Below, one piece after another: positions 52,538 through 61,201 of a stretch of DNA of 64,000 bases. The translations under genes were made by a program, and so were the position numbers. Numbering within the stretch: position 1 is the stretch's first letter; the number at the start of each line of letters is the position of its first letter. Origin of the DNA: CAVTJL01 sp963735065 (GTDB lineage Bacteria; Pseudomonadota; Alphaproteobacteria; Geminicoccales; Geminicoccaceae); the NCBI GenBank assembly GCA_963735065.1, contig CAVTJL010000001.1:992001-1056000 (forward strand), given 5' to 3'. A model generated the notes under the pieces. It worked only from the letters and a program-made list of their open reading frames with translations, had not been told where the DNA came from and did not search any database.

Positions 52538-53059
52538 TCAGGTCTCGAGACACAGCACCGGGCCGGACCAGCGCCCGCCGTCGCCCATCTGCTCCGTGAC
52601 GCCCTGGGGTCCCAGGGCGTCGATGGCGCTGCGCCAGAACCGCAGCGCCTGCGGATTGTAGCCGGCCACCGGCACCTCCCAGCGACCCCTGTAGCGTCGG
52701 AAGATCAGGCCGGCGGCGCGGGTGCCGACCCGTGCCCGCCGGTATTTGCGCAAGACAAAGAACTCGGCGACCGAGCGGTCCAGCGGCCGATCGAGCGCCG
52801 ACCAGCGGTTCAGCAGGGCAAAGCCGGCGATGTGCCCGTCGGCGCGGACGAGGAGCGGCACGCGTCCCTCCTCCCGCCAGTAGCCGTCGAGCCAGGAATA
52901 GACAAAAAGCCCGTCCTCCCCCACCTCCCCGTGCGGGCTGCCCAGCGGGGCGTGCTCGGAGAAATCGTGCAGGTAGAGCTGGAGGAGGCGCTCGAGAATG
53001 GGCCGTCCCGGGGCGGGCACCTCCTCGATCGTCACCTCGTGAACGACGGGCTCCGCCAT
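52538..53059 (-). CDS. GNAT family N-acetyltransferase
   Basis: The 173-residue GNAT protein shows VPLLVRADGHIAGFALLNRW (about 70-89) and FVLRKYRRARVGTRAAGLIFRRYRG (about 103-127), which contains the CoA-binding loop as RRARVG, and a short C-terminal AGYNPQALRFWRSAI. The N-terminal helix has LYLHDFSEHAPL. The ATG at 53059 was chosen because the extension to 53107 is Arg/Pro-rich. It converges on mlaC and lies 10 bp after an MFS transporter gene on the same strand. Acceptor unknown. Confidence 0.82.
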   Translation of the reverse strand: MAEPVVHEVTIEEVPAPGRPILERLLQLYLHDFSEHAPLGSPHGEVGEDGLFVYSWLDGYWREEGRVPLLVRADGHIAGFALLNRWSALDRPLDRSVAEFFVLRKYRRARVGTRAAGLIFRRYRGRWEVPVAGYNPQALRFWRSAIDALGPQGVTEQMGDGGRWSGPVLCLET

Positions 53060-53069
53060 CGCTCGGGCC

Positions 53070-54299
53070 TCAACGGCCGGCGGCATCGGCGGCCGGCGCC
53101 AGGGCACCTTCCCTGCCCCATTGGCTCGCGATGACGAGTGCCAGCGCCAGCAGCGTCCAGACCAGAAGCTGCCAGCTCACCAGCGCCCAGCCGCCCATCG
53201 TCCAGGCCAGCACGCCCGCATAGGTGCCGATGGCGCCGCCGATGAACATGGTCGTCATGTAGACGGTGTTGATGCGGCTGTGCGCGGTCTCGTCCAGCGC
53301 ATAGATCTGGGCCAAGTTCGTCACCTGCGTCGCCTGCACGCCCACGTCCAAGAGCACCGTCGCGACGATGAGCGCGGCCACGGAATGCGGCAGCCATTGG
53401 ACGCAGAGCACGCTCACCACCATGAGGCCGATGGTCAAGAGCTGCGCCTTTGCCGGGTTGCGCTTGTCGGCCAGCCGCCCGAACAGGGACGAGGCCAGGG
53501 CGCCCGCGATCGCCAGAACGCCGAAGAGGCCGATCGTGTCGCTTCGATAGTCGAAGGGCGGGCCGCTCAGATGGAAGGTGAGCGTCGTCCAGAACGAGCA
53601 GAACGTGCCGAACACCAGCACGCCCAGCAGGGTCGCACGGCGCAGCACGGCAAAGCGCCTCACCTGATAGAGGGTCGAGCGCAGCAGGGCGCCGTAGCTG
53701 CCCGAATGATGCGAGGGCAGCGTCGGCAGCGTCAGGGCCACGACGAGCGTCGCCGCGAGCACCATGCCCGCCGAGATCCCATAGACGAAGCGCCATCCCA
53801 GCCATTCCGCCACGTAGCCGCTCATGATCCGTGCCGCCAGGATGCCGGTAAGGCAGCCGGTGAAGACGATGCCCACCACCTTTCCCTTGGATTCCTTGGC
53901 CGCGAGCGCCGCCGAGAGCGGCATGATGATCTGCACCGAGACCGCGAGCACGCCGATGAGGAAGCTCGCCACATAGAGGCCGGCGAGGTTGCCCACCATC
54001 GTGATGCCGATCAGCGCCACCGACAGCAGCAGCTCGAGCAGGATCACGAGCCTCTTGCGGTCGACCATGTCGCCCAGCGGCGTGAGCAGCAGAAGGCCGA
54101 TCCCGTAGCCGGCCTGGGTCAGCACGGGCAGCCAGCCGATCTGCCCCTGCGAGGCGTGGAAGGTGGCGGCCATGGCCGGAAGAATGGGCTGGCTGTAGTA
54201 GATGTTGGCCACGGTGACGCCGGCCGCGGCCGCCATCACGAGCACCTGCATCATCGACAGGCCCGTCGGCTGTCGCGTCGCTTGACGTCGCCACATCAT
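53070..54299 (-). CDS. MFS transporter
   Basis: The 409-residue inner-membrane protein has twelve predicted helices. GDMVDRKRLVILLELLLS (loop 2-3) carries the MFS signature, and LADKRNPAK is the matching loop in the second half. It resembles sugar/drug exporters of the YnfM/arabinose-efflux type (MAAAAGVTVANIYYSQPIL). It is divergent, across 35 bp, from a MarR-family gene, so the pair is likely an inducible efflux module. A GNAT gene follows on the same strand. Confidence 0.88.
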   Translation of the reverse strand: MMWRRQATRQPTGLSMMQVLVMAAAAGVTVANIYYSQPILPAMAATFHASQGQIGWLPVLTQAGYGIGLLLLTPLGDMVDRKRLVILLELLLSVALIGITMVGNLAGLYVASFLIGVLAVSVQIIMPLSAALAAKESKGKVVGIVFTGCLTGILAARIMSGYVAEWLGWRFVYGISAGMVLAATLVVALTLPTLPSHHSGSYGALLRSTLYQVRRFAVLRRATLLGVLVFGTFCSFWTTLTFHLSGPPFDYRSDTIGLFGVLAIAGALASSLFGRLADKRNPAKAQLLTIGLMVVSVLCVQWLPHSVAALIVATVLLDVGVQATQVTNLAQIYALDETAHSRINTVYMTTMFIGGAIGTYAGVLAWTMGGWALVSWQLLVWTLLALALVIASQWGREGALAPAADAAGR

Positions 54300-54334
54300 A
54301 TGAGCACCATGGTCCCTAAATGGGGAGGTGATGG

Positions 54335-54865
54335 ATGTTCCTGCTGGCGCAGCTGCCGGATGCCCTGACCCTGCAAAGCTTCGCCAGGCGCTTCCCGGAG
54401 ATGGAGATCGACACGACGGCGGCCTGTCTCCGCCTCCTCAAGGTCGCCAGCACCCTGCTCCGCGATCTCGAGCATCACTTCGCGGCCCACGGGCTTTCCC
54501 AGGCGCGATTCCTGGCCCTTCTCGTGCTCGAGCGCCACCCGGCCCGGCAGCTCATGCCGGTCGAGATCGCCCGCCAGATGGGCATCTCGAAGAAGAACAC
54601 GGCCCGGCTTCTGGCCTTCATGGAGCAGGACGATCTGATCAGCCGCGCCGCGCACGAGACCGACCGCCGCGCCTCCATCATGAGGATCACGGTCAAGGGT
54701 GCAGCCCTTCTGGCCGCGGTCCTGCCCGGCTACTACCGGGTCCTGAGCCGGGCGATGCGACCGCTGGGTGCCGAGGACAAGCAGACCCTGATCGCCCTTC
54801 TCGACCGCATCGGCCCACGGCCCGAGGCGCAGGAATGCGCGAGCGGCGAGCCCGCCGGCGCCTGA
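54335..54865 (+). CDS. MarR family transcriptional regulator
   Basis: The 176-residue winged-helix regulator has ACLRLLKVASTLLRDLEHHFAAHGLSQARFLALLVL at the start, HTH MPVEIARQMGISKKNTARLLAFMEQDDLI (about 74-102), and wing HETDRRASIMRITVKG (about 107-122). The DRR wing is the family hallmark. A GGGGAGG site lies before the ATG at 54335. It is divergent from an MFS efflux gene across 35 bp, where it should bind and repress both. Confidence 0.88.
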   Translation: MFLLAQLPDALTLQSFARRFPEMEIDTTAACLRLLKVASTLLRDLEHHFAAHGLSQARFLALLVLERHPARQLMPVEIARQMGISKKNTARLLAFMEQDDLISRAAHETDRRASIMRITVKGAALLAAVLPGYYRVLSRAMRPLGAEDKQTLIALLDRIGPRPEAQECASGEPAGA

Positions 54866-55257
54866 GGCCGTCTTTCGACCCTCGCGGCGATCCACGGGCG
54901 GCATCGGGGCAGGCCCGCCCCCTTGTGCCGGCGGGCGGGCGGGGAACGTTCGATCGCGCGTGACGGGGCGCTCCTCAGCGAGCTTTGGGCAAGACCGTTT
55001 CGGCTCGCCAAAGCGGTCACCATGGTCACCAAATCTCGTTGCCGTGACCGCGGGAGTCAACGGCCGCTCCGGGAGGCCTCCTTGCCGGAATCGCATGGGC
55101 TTGCCGGTTCCCCGCGGATGCCGCCTCGTCGGTGGTCGAGGCACCCCGTCACTGCGGAGCCCCCCTTGCGCGCCGGCGTTGGTGTAGACCTGTCGGCGAC
55201 GAGCCGATGGTCGCCGGCGATCCGGACAGGCGGGCCGGCACGAATGGGGAATGGCGC
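54866..55257. other. Intergenic region upstream of cupin gene
   Basis: This 392-bp region has no supported gene. It contains the promoter of the cupin gene and several short inverted repeats, none strong enough to call. The open frames across it are Arg/Ser-rich. Confidence 0.45.
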
Positions 55258-55749
55258 ATGACCAAGAAAATCGACATCGCCGCGCTCGCACCGATCGTGG
55301 GGACGACATATCCGGCACCCTTCGACAGGCCCTGCCTCGCGCGCGAGCGCAGGCGGCTCGGCGACGCCGCCGGTCTCACCCAGTTCGGGGTCAACCTCCT
55401 CCGCCTGCCGCCGGGCGCCTGGTCGAGCCAGCGCCATTGGCACACGGAATCGGACGAGCTGATCTACGTCCTGAGCGGCGAGGTGACCCTCGTGAGCGAC
55501 GAGGGCGACGAGATCCTGGAGGCCGGCGAGGCAGCCGGCTTCAAGGCGGGCGACCGCAACGGCCACTGCCTGCAGAACCGGTCATCGTCGGAGGCGATCA
55601 TCCTCGAGATCGGCACGCGGATCGCCTCGGACGGCGCCTACTACCCCGACATCGACCTCGTGGCCCCCGCCGGGGGCCAGCCTGCCGCCTACACGCGAGC
55701 GGACGGCACGCCCTACACGGACATTCAGCGGAAGGGAAAGAAGGCCTGA
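55258..55749 (+). CDS. Cupin-domain protein
   Basis: The 163-residue single-domain cupin has RHWHTESDELIYVLSGEVTLV (about 60-80), the first metal-binding box with two His and one Glu, then GFKAGDRNGHCLQNRS (the second box with its His). It is a small cytoplasmic protein of the type that binds sugars or small acids or acts as an isomerase. The ATG at 55258 starts directly at the domain. It stands alone, so a role cannot be assigned from context. Confidence 0.85.
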   Translation: MTKKIDIAALAPIVGTTYPAPFDRPCLARERRRLGDAAGLTQFGVNLLRLPPGAWSSQRHWHTESDELIYVLSGEVTLVSDEGDEILEAGEAAGFKAGDRNGHCLQNRSSSEAIILEIGTRIASDGAYYPDIDLVAPAGGQPAAYTRADGTPYTDIQRKGKKA

Positions 55750-56069
55750 GCCGCTCCTCCCACTGAGCTTGGCCGCGGCTCGCATCAACCTATGACCCGG
55801 GTCTTTCCATGACCTGGCGACGGCGATGCGAGCTCACTGAGCAAAGGAAGGCAGGACGACCCCGATACTCGAGGGAACGGTTAGTGCACATTGTGCTCGT
55901 TCCGTCTTCCGATGCTCGCGTGAAGAGGATAGCCATGGTCATGTGGGCCGACTAGCCGCGGCAAAGCTTCCGAGGAATCCGAGAGATGCGTGGCTATTGC
56001 TACACCTAGTCCGGGCTCGATAGCGTCATCATCGAAGCGCTACACATCGCGCGGGACGCTGAGGACGAG

Positions 56070-56429
56070 GTGATCTCCATCCCGAACATCAAGGCCCTGC
56101 ACCGGACGATCGCGCACGGGATTGTGGCGCGCCGTGCCGCGATCCTTCCAAAGGAGCTTCGCTTCCTGCGGACGGAGGTCGGCATGACCCAGGCCGGGCT
56201 TGCCGAGGTGGTGCATGTGGACTCGCAGACGATCGGCCGATGGGAGCGGGGCGAGACACCCATTCAGCCCGCTGCCGAGACCCTGATCCGTCGGCTGGTG
56301 ATCGAGCGCCTGGGGCTGGATGCGCAGGAGAGCATCGAGGAGCTGGCGCGTCGCTGCATGCCGCACGCCGAGATCGAGATGATCAGGATCGATGCATCCA
56401 GCACCGGTGCCTACAGATTGGCCGCATGA
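56070..56429 (+). CDS. XRE-type HTH protein, N-terminus lost to amber stop
   Basis: From GTG 56070 the frame encodes 119 residues with an XRE HTH (about 28-75, LPKELRFLRTEVGMTQAGLAEVVHVDSQTIGRWERGETPIQPAAE). The same frame continues upstream to ATG 55986 (MRGYCYT, then SGLDSVIIEALHIARD) and is broken only by TAG at 56007-56009. Full-length relatives begin with a YHYTESGLDNV-like segment, so the amber codon replaces a Glu or Gln codon. The product is probably truncated or dead. Such HTH proteins are often orphan antitoxins or phage-type regulators. Confidence 0.65.
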   Translation: MISIPNIKALHRTIAHGIVARRAAILPKELRFLRTEVGMTQAGLAEVVHVDSQTIGRWERGETPIQPAAETLIRRLVIERLGLDAQESIEELARRCMPHAEIEMIRIDASSTGAYRLAA

Positions 56430-56474
56430 CGAGCTGAAGCAGACCGGCCAACCGGGGCTTCGCGCGACCCTCCC

Positions 56475-57200
56475 TCAGATCCCGCCGCCATGGATGCCGC
56501 ACTCGGTCTTGTCGAGCCCGCGCCAGCGGCCGGCCCGCGCATCCTCGCCGGGCGCGGTCGGGGTCGTGCAGGGCACGCAGCCGATCGACGCGAAGCCTTT
56601 GACGATCATGGGATGCAGCGGCAGGGAGCGCAGACGCCGATAGTGGCGGATGTCGTCCAGGGACCAGCCGGCCAGCGGGTTCAGCTTGAGCCGGCCGCTG
56701 GGCCCGTCGATCTCGGCCGTCGGCAGCGCGGCGCGCAGGCCGCCCTGAAAGCGCTTGCGGCCCGTGATCCAGGCATCGAACCCGTCGAGCGCGAGATCGA
56801 GCGGCTCGGTCTTGCGGATGTGGCAGCAGAAGTCGGGCTCGGTCCGCCATAGCTCGCCCGAAGGATCGTGGCGCTCCAGATCCGCGGCCGCCGGCCGCAC
56901 GCTGCGCACGTCCTTGAGGCCCAGCGTGCGCACCAGCTCGTCCCGATGGGCCAGCGTCTCCTCGAAGAGCTTGCCCGTGTCGATGAACAGCACCGGCGTC
57001 GCCCGGTCGACCGAGGCCACCATGTCGAGCAGCACGGCGCTCTCGGCGCCGAAGGAGGAGACCAGCGCCACCCGCCCGGCCAGCGGGCCGGTCAGCGCCT
57101 GCCGGATGAGCTCGAGGCCCTCGAGCGGGGCAAGCTCGCCTGCGGCCTGCTCAGCGTCGTAGTGGGCGCGTGCCCCACGCCGATCGATCAATCCGCTCAC
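56475..57200 (-). CDS. cysH: APS/PAPS reductase CysH
   Basis: The 241-residue thiol-dependent reductase makes sulfite from activated sulfate. The P-loop-like VALVSSFGAESAVLL (about 44-58) and FIDTGKLFEET are family motifs. Cysteine pairs CC (125-126) and C-x2-C (208, 211) bind a 4Fe-4S cluster, which marks the APS-using type, and Cys234 in ECGIH is the catalytic cysteine. The start is GTG 57200. An A+T-rich palindrome lies 56-80 bp upstream. No other cysteine-biosynthesis genes are adjacent. Confidence 0.92.
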   Translation of the reverse strand: MSGLIDRRGARAHYDAEQAAGELAPLEGLELIRQALTGPLAGRVALVSSFGAESAVLLDMVASVDRATPVLFIDTGKLFEETLAHRDELVRTLGLKDVRSVRPAAADLERHDPSGELWRTEPDFCCHIRKTEPLDLALDGFDAWITGRKRFQGGLRAALPTAEIDGPSGRLKLNPLAGWSLDDIRHYRRLRSLPLHPMIVKGFASIGCVPCTTPTAPGEDARAGRWRGLDKTECGIHGGGI

Positions 57201-57255
57201 GGCCGTCGCCTTTCATCACGTCGCGAACGGCCTTTAAATTGAATATGCAGAACCA

Positions 57256-57280
57256 AATGTAAATAGGTAGATTCTACATT
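57256..57280. promoter_or_regulatory. A+T-rich inverted repeat upstream of cysH
   Basis: Half-sites AATGTAAAT and ATTCTACATT form an imperfect inverted repeat, with an inner palindrome GTAGATTCTAC. It stands out in an otherwise G+C-rich region and lies just upstream of cysH. A sulfur-responsive operator is a reasonable guess; which regulator uses it is unknown. Confidence 0.45.
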
Positions 57281-57291
57281 ATTGATGAGGT

Positions 57292-59175
57292 TTATTCTGT
57301 CTCCGGCAGCAGCTCGGTGGTGCCGGAGGCGGGCGATGCCGCCTCGATCGTGCCGAGCAGGCTGAAGGCCTGAACAGGCTCGTTGCGGCCGCGCACCTCC
57401 AGCTCGCCCACGGGAGCCAGCGCGAAACGGCCCGCGAGGTCCCGGGCCACGGCGTCGCTCAGGAGGATCACGACCTCCTCGCTGCTGCCGATGGCCTTGC
57501 CCAGCTGCTCGAGGCGCTGGGCGAGGTTCACGGCATCGCCGACCACCGTGTAGTTGATCCGGTCGGGTGCGCCGATATTGCCCACGACGATCGGCCCGCG
57601 ATGCAGGCCGATCCGCATCCGGATCGGCTGCAGGCCGCCCGCCACCCGCTCCTTGTTGCCGGCCTCGATCGCGGCCCGGATCGCCAACGCCGCACGGCAG
57701 GCCCTGGCTGTCCGGTTCTTGAGCTTCTCGGGCGCGCCCCAAAAGGCCATGAGGCCGTCGCCGATGAACTTGTCGACCGTGCCGCCCTCGGCCTCGACGG
57801 CGTGGGCCACCTGGGTGAAATGCTGGTTCAAAAGCTGGGCCACCGCCTCCGGCGGAAGGCGCTCGGAAAGGCGGGTGAAGCCCACGATGTCGGTGAACAT
57901 CACCGTAAGGTCGCGCTGGCGGGAGGCGATGGCATCCGGCCTGCCCGAGCGGATCAGGCGGCGCACCAGCGAGCGGGGCACATAGGTCTCGAAGGCCTGC
58001 AGCGTCGCCAGCATCGCGTTGAAGGCCCTGGACTGCTCGTCGATCTCGAGGATGCGGCTGGGCGGCAGCGGCTCCACCTCGCTCGTATCGAGGCTCGAGA
58101 TCTGGCTCGCCCGCTCGGTCACGTCGTGGATCGGCCGTGCGATCCGCCTGCCGATCACCACCGTCGCGGCGATGGCGACGACCAGCACGAGGAAGCCGGC
58201 CATGGCACCCTCGCGCAAAGGCTGGGTCGCCTGCTCGAGCCGGCTCGCCGGGAACCAGACGCCGATCGTCCAGGGCACGGCGCCATAGTCGTGGATGGTG
58301 CGCGTCAGAACGATGCTCGAGCCCTCGGCACCGGCAGCGACCCGCCGGACCTCCATGCGCTTGCCTGCCTGCTGGAACAGCTCGACCGGCTCGGCGGAGG
58401 GCAGGTTGGCCAGCACCTTGTCGGCCACCGCGTCGATCGATTCGAGCGGGACGTCCTTGGCCCCCTCGGGCTGGCTGCCGATCAGGCGCGGATGCGCAAG
58501 GACACGGTCCTTGCCATAGAGGATGAAGGCGGTCTCGTTGCCGCCCCGGCCCAGCTCGTTGACCAGCGAGGAAAGCTCGCCGACGGTGACGGCTGCCGCC
58601 AGATAGCCGAGGAGGGTGTCGCCCTGGTAGACGGCGCGGCGCACATTGATGATCGACTGCCTGAGCGTCGGCACATAGAGCACGTCGCCCCAGAAGGCCT
58701 TGCGGCGGTCGCGCATCTCGTGCAGCCGGGCCAGCGCGGCCGGGTCGTCGATGCGGGTCTTGGTGGCAAGCGTGAGGTTGCCGTTCGGGTCGCGCACCGC
58801 GGTGAGCTGCTCGAGCTCGGGCGTGATGAAGACGACGCCGCTGAGCTCGGGCCGCGCTGCCAGCGCCGCCAGCAAGGCACCCGTCAACGCCTTGGGGTCC
58901 TTGGCGTCGATCTGGCCGTCGGCGAGAAGCCCGGCCAGATCGTCGATGGCCTCCCGTGCCGGATCGAGATGGATGTGGATGCCGCGCTCGATCGCGTCCA
59001 TCGTGAAGAGCACGCGGTCGTTCAGGAACTCGATCGTCAGCTTGCGCGCCAGCATCCACTCGAGCAGCAGCGCCGTCGCGGTCGAGGCCAGCACGAGGCC
59101 GCCGATCGTGAGCGCCAGCACGAGCGTGATCCGCAGGCGGCGGCGGATGAAGGGCAAAGCGGGCACGGCTCGCAT
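57292..59175 (-). CDS. Class III adenylate/guanylate cyclase with CHASE-like sensor
   Basis: The 627-residue protein has helix 1 (about 15-38), a large extracytoplasmic sensor (about 40-335), helix 2 (about 340-362), HAMP (about 363-420) and a class III cyclase domain. VMFTDIVGFTRLSERL holds the first metal aspartate, and the later DKFIGDGLMAFWG and YTVVGDAVNLAQRLE hold the second metal and transition-state residues. It makes cAMP (or cGMP) in response to an unknown periplasmic signal. It is divergent from typA across about 175 bp and lies upstream of cysH on the same strand with a 91-bp gap. Confidence 0.9.
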   Translation of the reverse strand: MRAVPALPFIRRRLRITLVLALTIGGLVLASTATALLLEWMLARKLTIEFLNDRVLFTMDAIERGIHIHLDPAREAIDDLAGLLADGQIDAKDPKALTGALLAALAARPELSGVVFITPELEQLTAVRDPNGNLTLATKTRIDDPAALARLHEMRDRRKAFWGDVLYVPTLRQSIINVRRAVYQGDTLLGYLAAAVTVGELSSLVNELGRGGNETAFILYGKDRVLAHPRLIGSQPEGAKDVPLESIDAVADKVLANLPSAEPVELFQQAGKRMEVRRVAAGAEGSSIVLTRTIHDYGAVPWTIGVWFPASRLEQATQPLREGAMAGFLVLVVAIAATVVIGRRIARPIHDVTERASQISSLDTSEVEPLPPSRILEIDEQSRAFNAMLATLQAFETYVPRSLVRRLIRSGRPDAIASRQRDLTVMFTDIVGFTRLSERLPPEAVAQLLNQHFTQVAHAVEAEGGTVDKFIGDGLMAFWGAPEKLKNRTARACRAALAIRAAIEAGNKERVAGGLQPIRMRIGLHRGPIVVGNIGAPDRINYTVVGDAVNLAQRLEQLGKAIGSSEEVVILLSDAVARDLAGRFALAPVGELEVRGRNEPVQAFSLLGTIEAASPASGTTELLPETE

Positions 59176-59269
59176 GGCCTCGCGCGAAGGTGGTGCGGGC
59201 GCGGTAGCCTAGGACTATAGGCGTCGCGGCGCCAGGGCGGCATCGCGCCGCTACCATCAGCCGCTCGGA

Positions 59270-59314
59270 GCCCCTATATAGGGGCCAGCGCGCGGTCCGG
59301 GCTCCGGGCCGCGC
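59270..59314 (+). promoter_or_regulatory. Two hairpins in the typA 5' leader
   Basis: GCCCCTATATAGGGGC (59270-59285) is a perfect 16-bp palindrome. Immediately after it, arms GCGCGGTCCGG (59290-59300) and CCGGGCCGCGC (59304-59314) pair over 11 bp with one G-T, followed by TTTGTCTG. The second looks like an intrinsic terminator, yet it lies 35 bp before the typA start, so it may be an attenuator or translation control. It could instead end a transcript coming from the minus strand side. Confidence 0.55.
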
Positions 59315-59349
59315 TTTGTCTGCTGCCCGCCCGCCACCGGACTATTCCC

Positions 59350-61173
59350 ATGGACCTCAGGAACATCGCCATCATCGCCCATGTCGACCACGGCAAGACG
59401 ACGCTGGTCGACCGCCTGCTCCAGCAGTCCGGCACCTTCCGGGACAATCAGCATGTCCAGGAACGGGCGATGGACAGCAACGACATCGAGCGCGAGCGGG
59501 GCATCACCATCCTCGCCAAGTGCACCTCGGTCGTCTGGCACGACACCCGCGTCAACATCGTCGACACGCCGGGCCACGCCGATTTCGGCGGCGAGGTCGA
59601 GCGCATCCTCTCGATGGTCGACAGCTGCCTGCTCCTCGTCGACGCCGCCGAGGGGCCCATGCCACAAACAAAATTCGTGCTCGGCAAGGCCTTGAAGCAG
59701 GGCCTGCGCCCGATCCTCGTCATCAACAAGGTCGACAAGCCCGAGGAGCGCGCCGAGGAGGTCCTGAACGAGGTCTTCGACCTCTTCGCCGCCTTGGACG
59801 CCGACGAGCACCAGCTCGACTTCCCCCATGTCTACGCCAGCGCCAAGCAGGGCTGGGCCGTGCGCGACCTCGCCGACGAGCGCAAGGACATGGGCCCCCT
59901 CTTCGACCTCATCCTGAGCCATGTGGCGCCGCCCGAGGCCGATCCCGAGGGCCCCTTCCGCATGCTGGCCACCACGCTGGAGGCCAACCCCTATCTCGGC
60001 CGCCTGCTCACGGGCCGCATCTATTCGGGCCGCCTGCGCGCCAACAGCACGCTCAAGGCGCTCTCCCGCGACGGTGCTGCGGTCGAGAGCACGCGCGTGA
60101 CGAAGATCCTGGCCTTCCGCGGCCTCGATCGGCAGCCGGTCGACGAGGCCGGGGCGGGCGACATCGTGGCGCTGGCGGGCTTCAGCCAGGCCACCGTCGC
60201 CGACACGCTCTGCGATCCCGCGGTCGAGGCCCCGCTCCCGGCCCAGCCGATCGACCCCTCCACCATCGCCATGACCTTCTCGGTCAACGATTCGCCCTAT
60301 GCCGGCCAGGAGGGCAGCAAGGTCACCTCGCGCCAGATCTGGGAGCGCCTGCGCCGCGAGGGCGAGGGCAATGTCGCGATCAAGGTGGCCTTGAGCGAGG
60401 AGAAGGACGCCTTCGAGGTCGCCGGCCGCGGCGAGCTGCAGCTGGCCGTCCTCATCGAGACCATGCGCCGCGAGGGCTACGAGCTCTCGATCAGCCGCCC
60501 GCGCGTGCTGTTCCAGACCGACCCCGAGACCGGCCAGCGCCTCGAGCCCATCGAGGAGGTCGTCGTCGACGTCGACGAGGACTATTCGGGCGTCGTGGTC
60601 GAGAAGCTGACCCAGCGCCGCGCCGAGCTCAAGGACATGCGCCCCGCCGGTGCGGGCAAGCAGCGCCTCGTCTTCCACGCCCCCTCGCGCGCGCTGATCG
60701 GCTATATCGGCGAGTTTCTCACCGACACCCGCGGCACCGGCGTCCTCAACCGCCTCTTTCATTCGTTCGAGCCCTGGAAGGGCCCGATCGCCCAGCGCCA
60801 CACCGGCGTCCTCGTCTCCTCCGACCTGGGCGAGGCGGTGGCCTATGCCCTTTGGAACCTCGAGGACCGCGGCCCGATGTTCATCACGCCGGGCGAGAAG
60901 GTCTATTCCGGCATGATCATCGGCGAGCACACCCGCGGCAACGACCTCGAGGTGAACCCCTTGAAGGGCAAGAAGCTCTCGAACATCCGCACCACCAGCA
61001 AGGACGAGGCGGTCTCGCTCACGCCGCCCATCCGCATGACGCTGGAAAAGGCCATCGCCTACATCGCCGACGACGAGCGCGTCGAGGTGACGCCCAAGAG
61101 CATCCGCCTCAGGAAGCGCCACCTCGACCCCCACGAGCGCAAGCGCGCCCTACGCCAGCGCGAGGTGGCGTAA
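59350..61173 (+). CDS. typA: Ribosome-associated GTPase TypA/BipA
   Basis: The 607-residue translational GTPase has G1 AHVDHGKTT, the switch I element RERGITI, G3 DTPGHADFGGEVE and G4 NKVDKP in the first 150 residues. EF-G-like domains II, III and V follow, with the BipA-specific C-terminal domain (FMITPGEKVY-type, then GNDLEVNPLKGKKLSNIRTT). It binds the ribosome and acts in stress and low-temperature ribosome assembly. The length is typical. The leader carries two strong hairpins. Confidence 0.95.
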   Translation: MDLRNIAIIAHVDHGKTTLVDRLLQQSGTFRDNQHVQERAMDSNDIERERGITILAKCTSVVWHDTRVNIVDTPGHADFGGEVERILSMVDSCLLLVDAAEGPMPQTKFVLGKALKQGLRPILVINKVDKPEERAEEVLNEVFDLFAALDADEHQLDFPHVYASAKQGWAVRDLADERKDMGPLFDLILSHVAPPEADPEGPFRMLATTLEANPYLGRLLTGRIYSGRLRANSTLKALSRDGAAVESTRVTKILAFRGLDRQPVDEAGAGDIVALAGFSQATVADTLCDPAVEAPLPAQPIDPSTIAMTFSVNDSPYAGQEGSKVTSRQIWERLRREGEGNVAIKVALSEEKDAFEVAGRGELQLAVLIETMRREGYELSISRPRVLFQTDPETGQRLEPIEEVVVDVDEDYSGVVVEKLTQRRAELKDMRPAGAGKQRLVFHAPSRALIGYIGEFLTDTRGTGVLNRLFHSFEPWKGPIAQRHTGVLVSSDLGEAVAYALWNLEDRGPMFITPGEKVYSGMIIGEHTRGNDLEVNPLKGKKLSNIRTTSKDEAVSLTPPIRMTLEKAIAYIADDERVEVTPKSIRLRKRHLDPHERKRALRQREVA

Positions 61174-61201
61174 GGCGGCCAGCGCGAGGTGCGTCGCCGG
61201 C

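Noticed and set aside
56007..56009. TAG as pyrrolysine or programmed readthrough
   Set aside because: No pyrrolysine machinery is expected in this lineage and the codon falls in an ordinary N-terminal segment; a nonsense change is simpler.
59257..61134. A 625-codon frame opposite typA
   Set aside because: It is the mirror of typA codon bias; typA has every GTPase motif on the plus strand.
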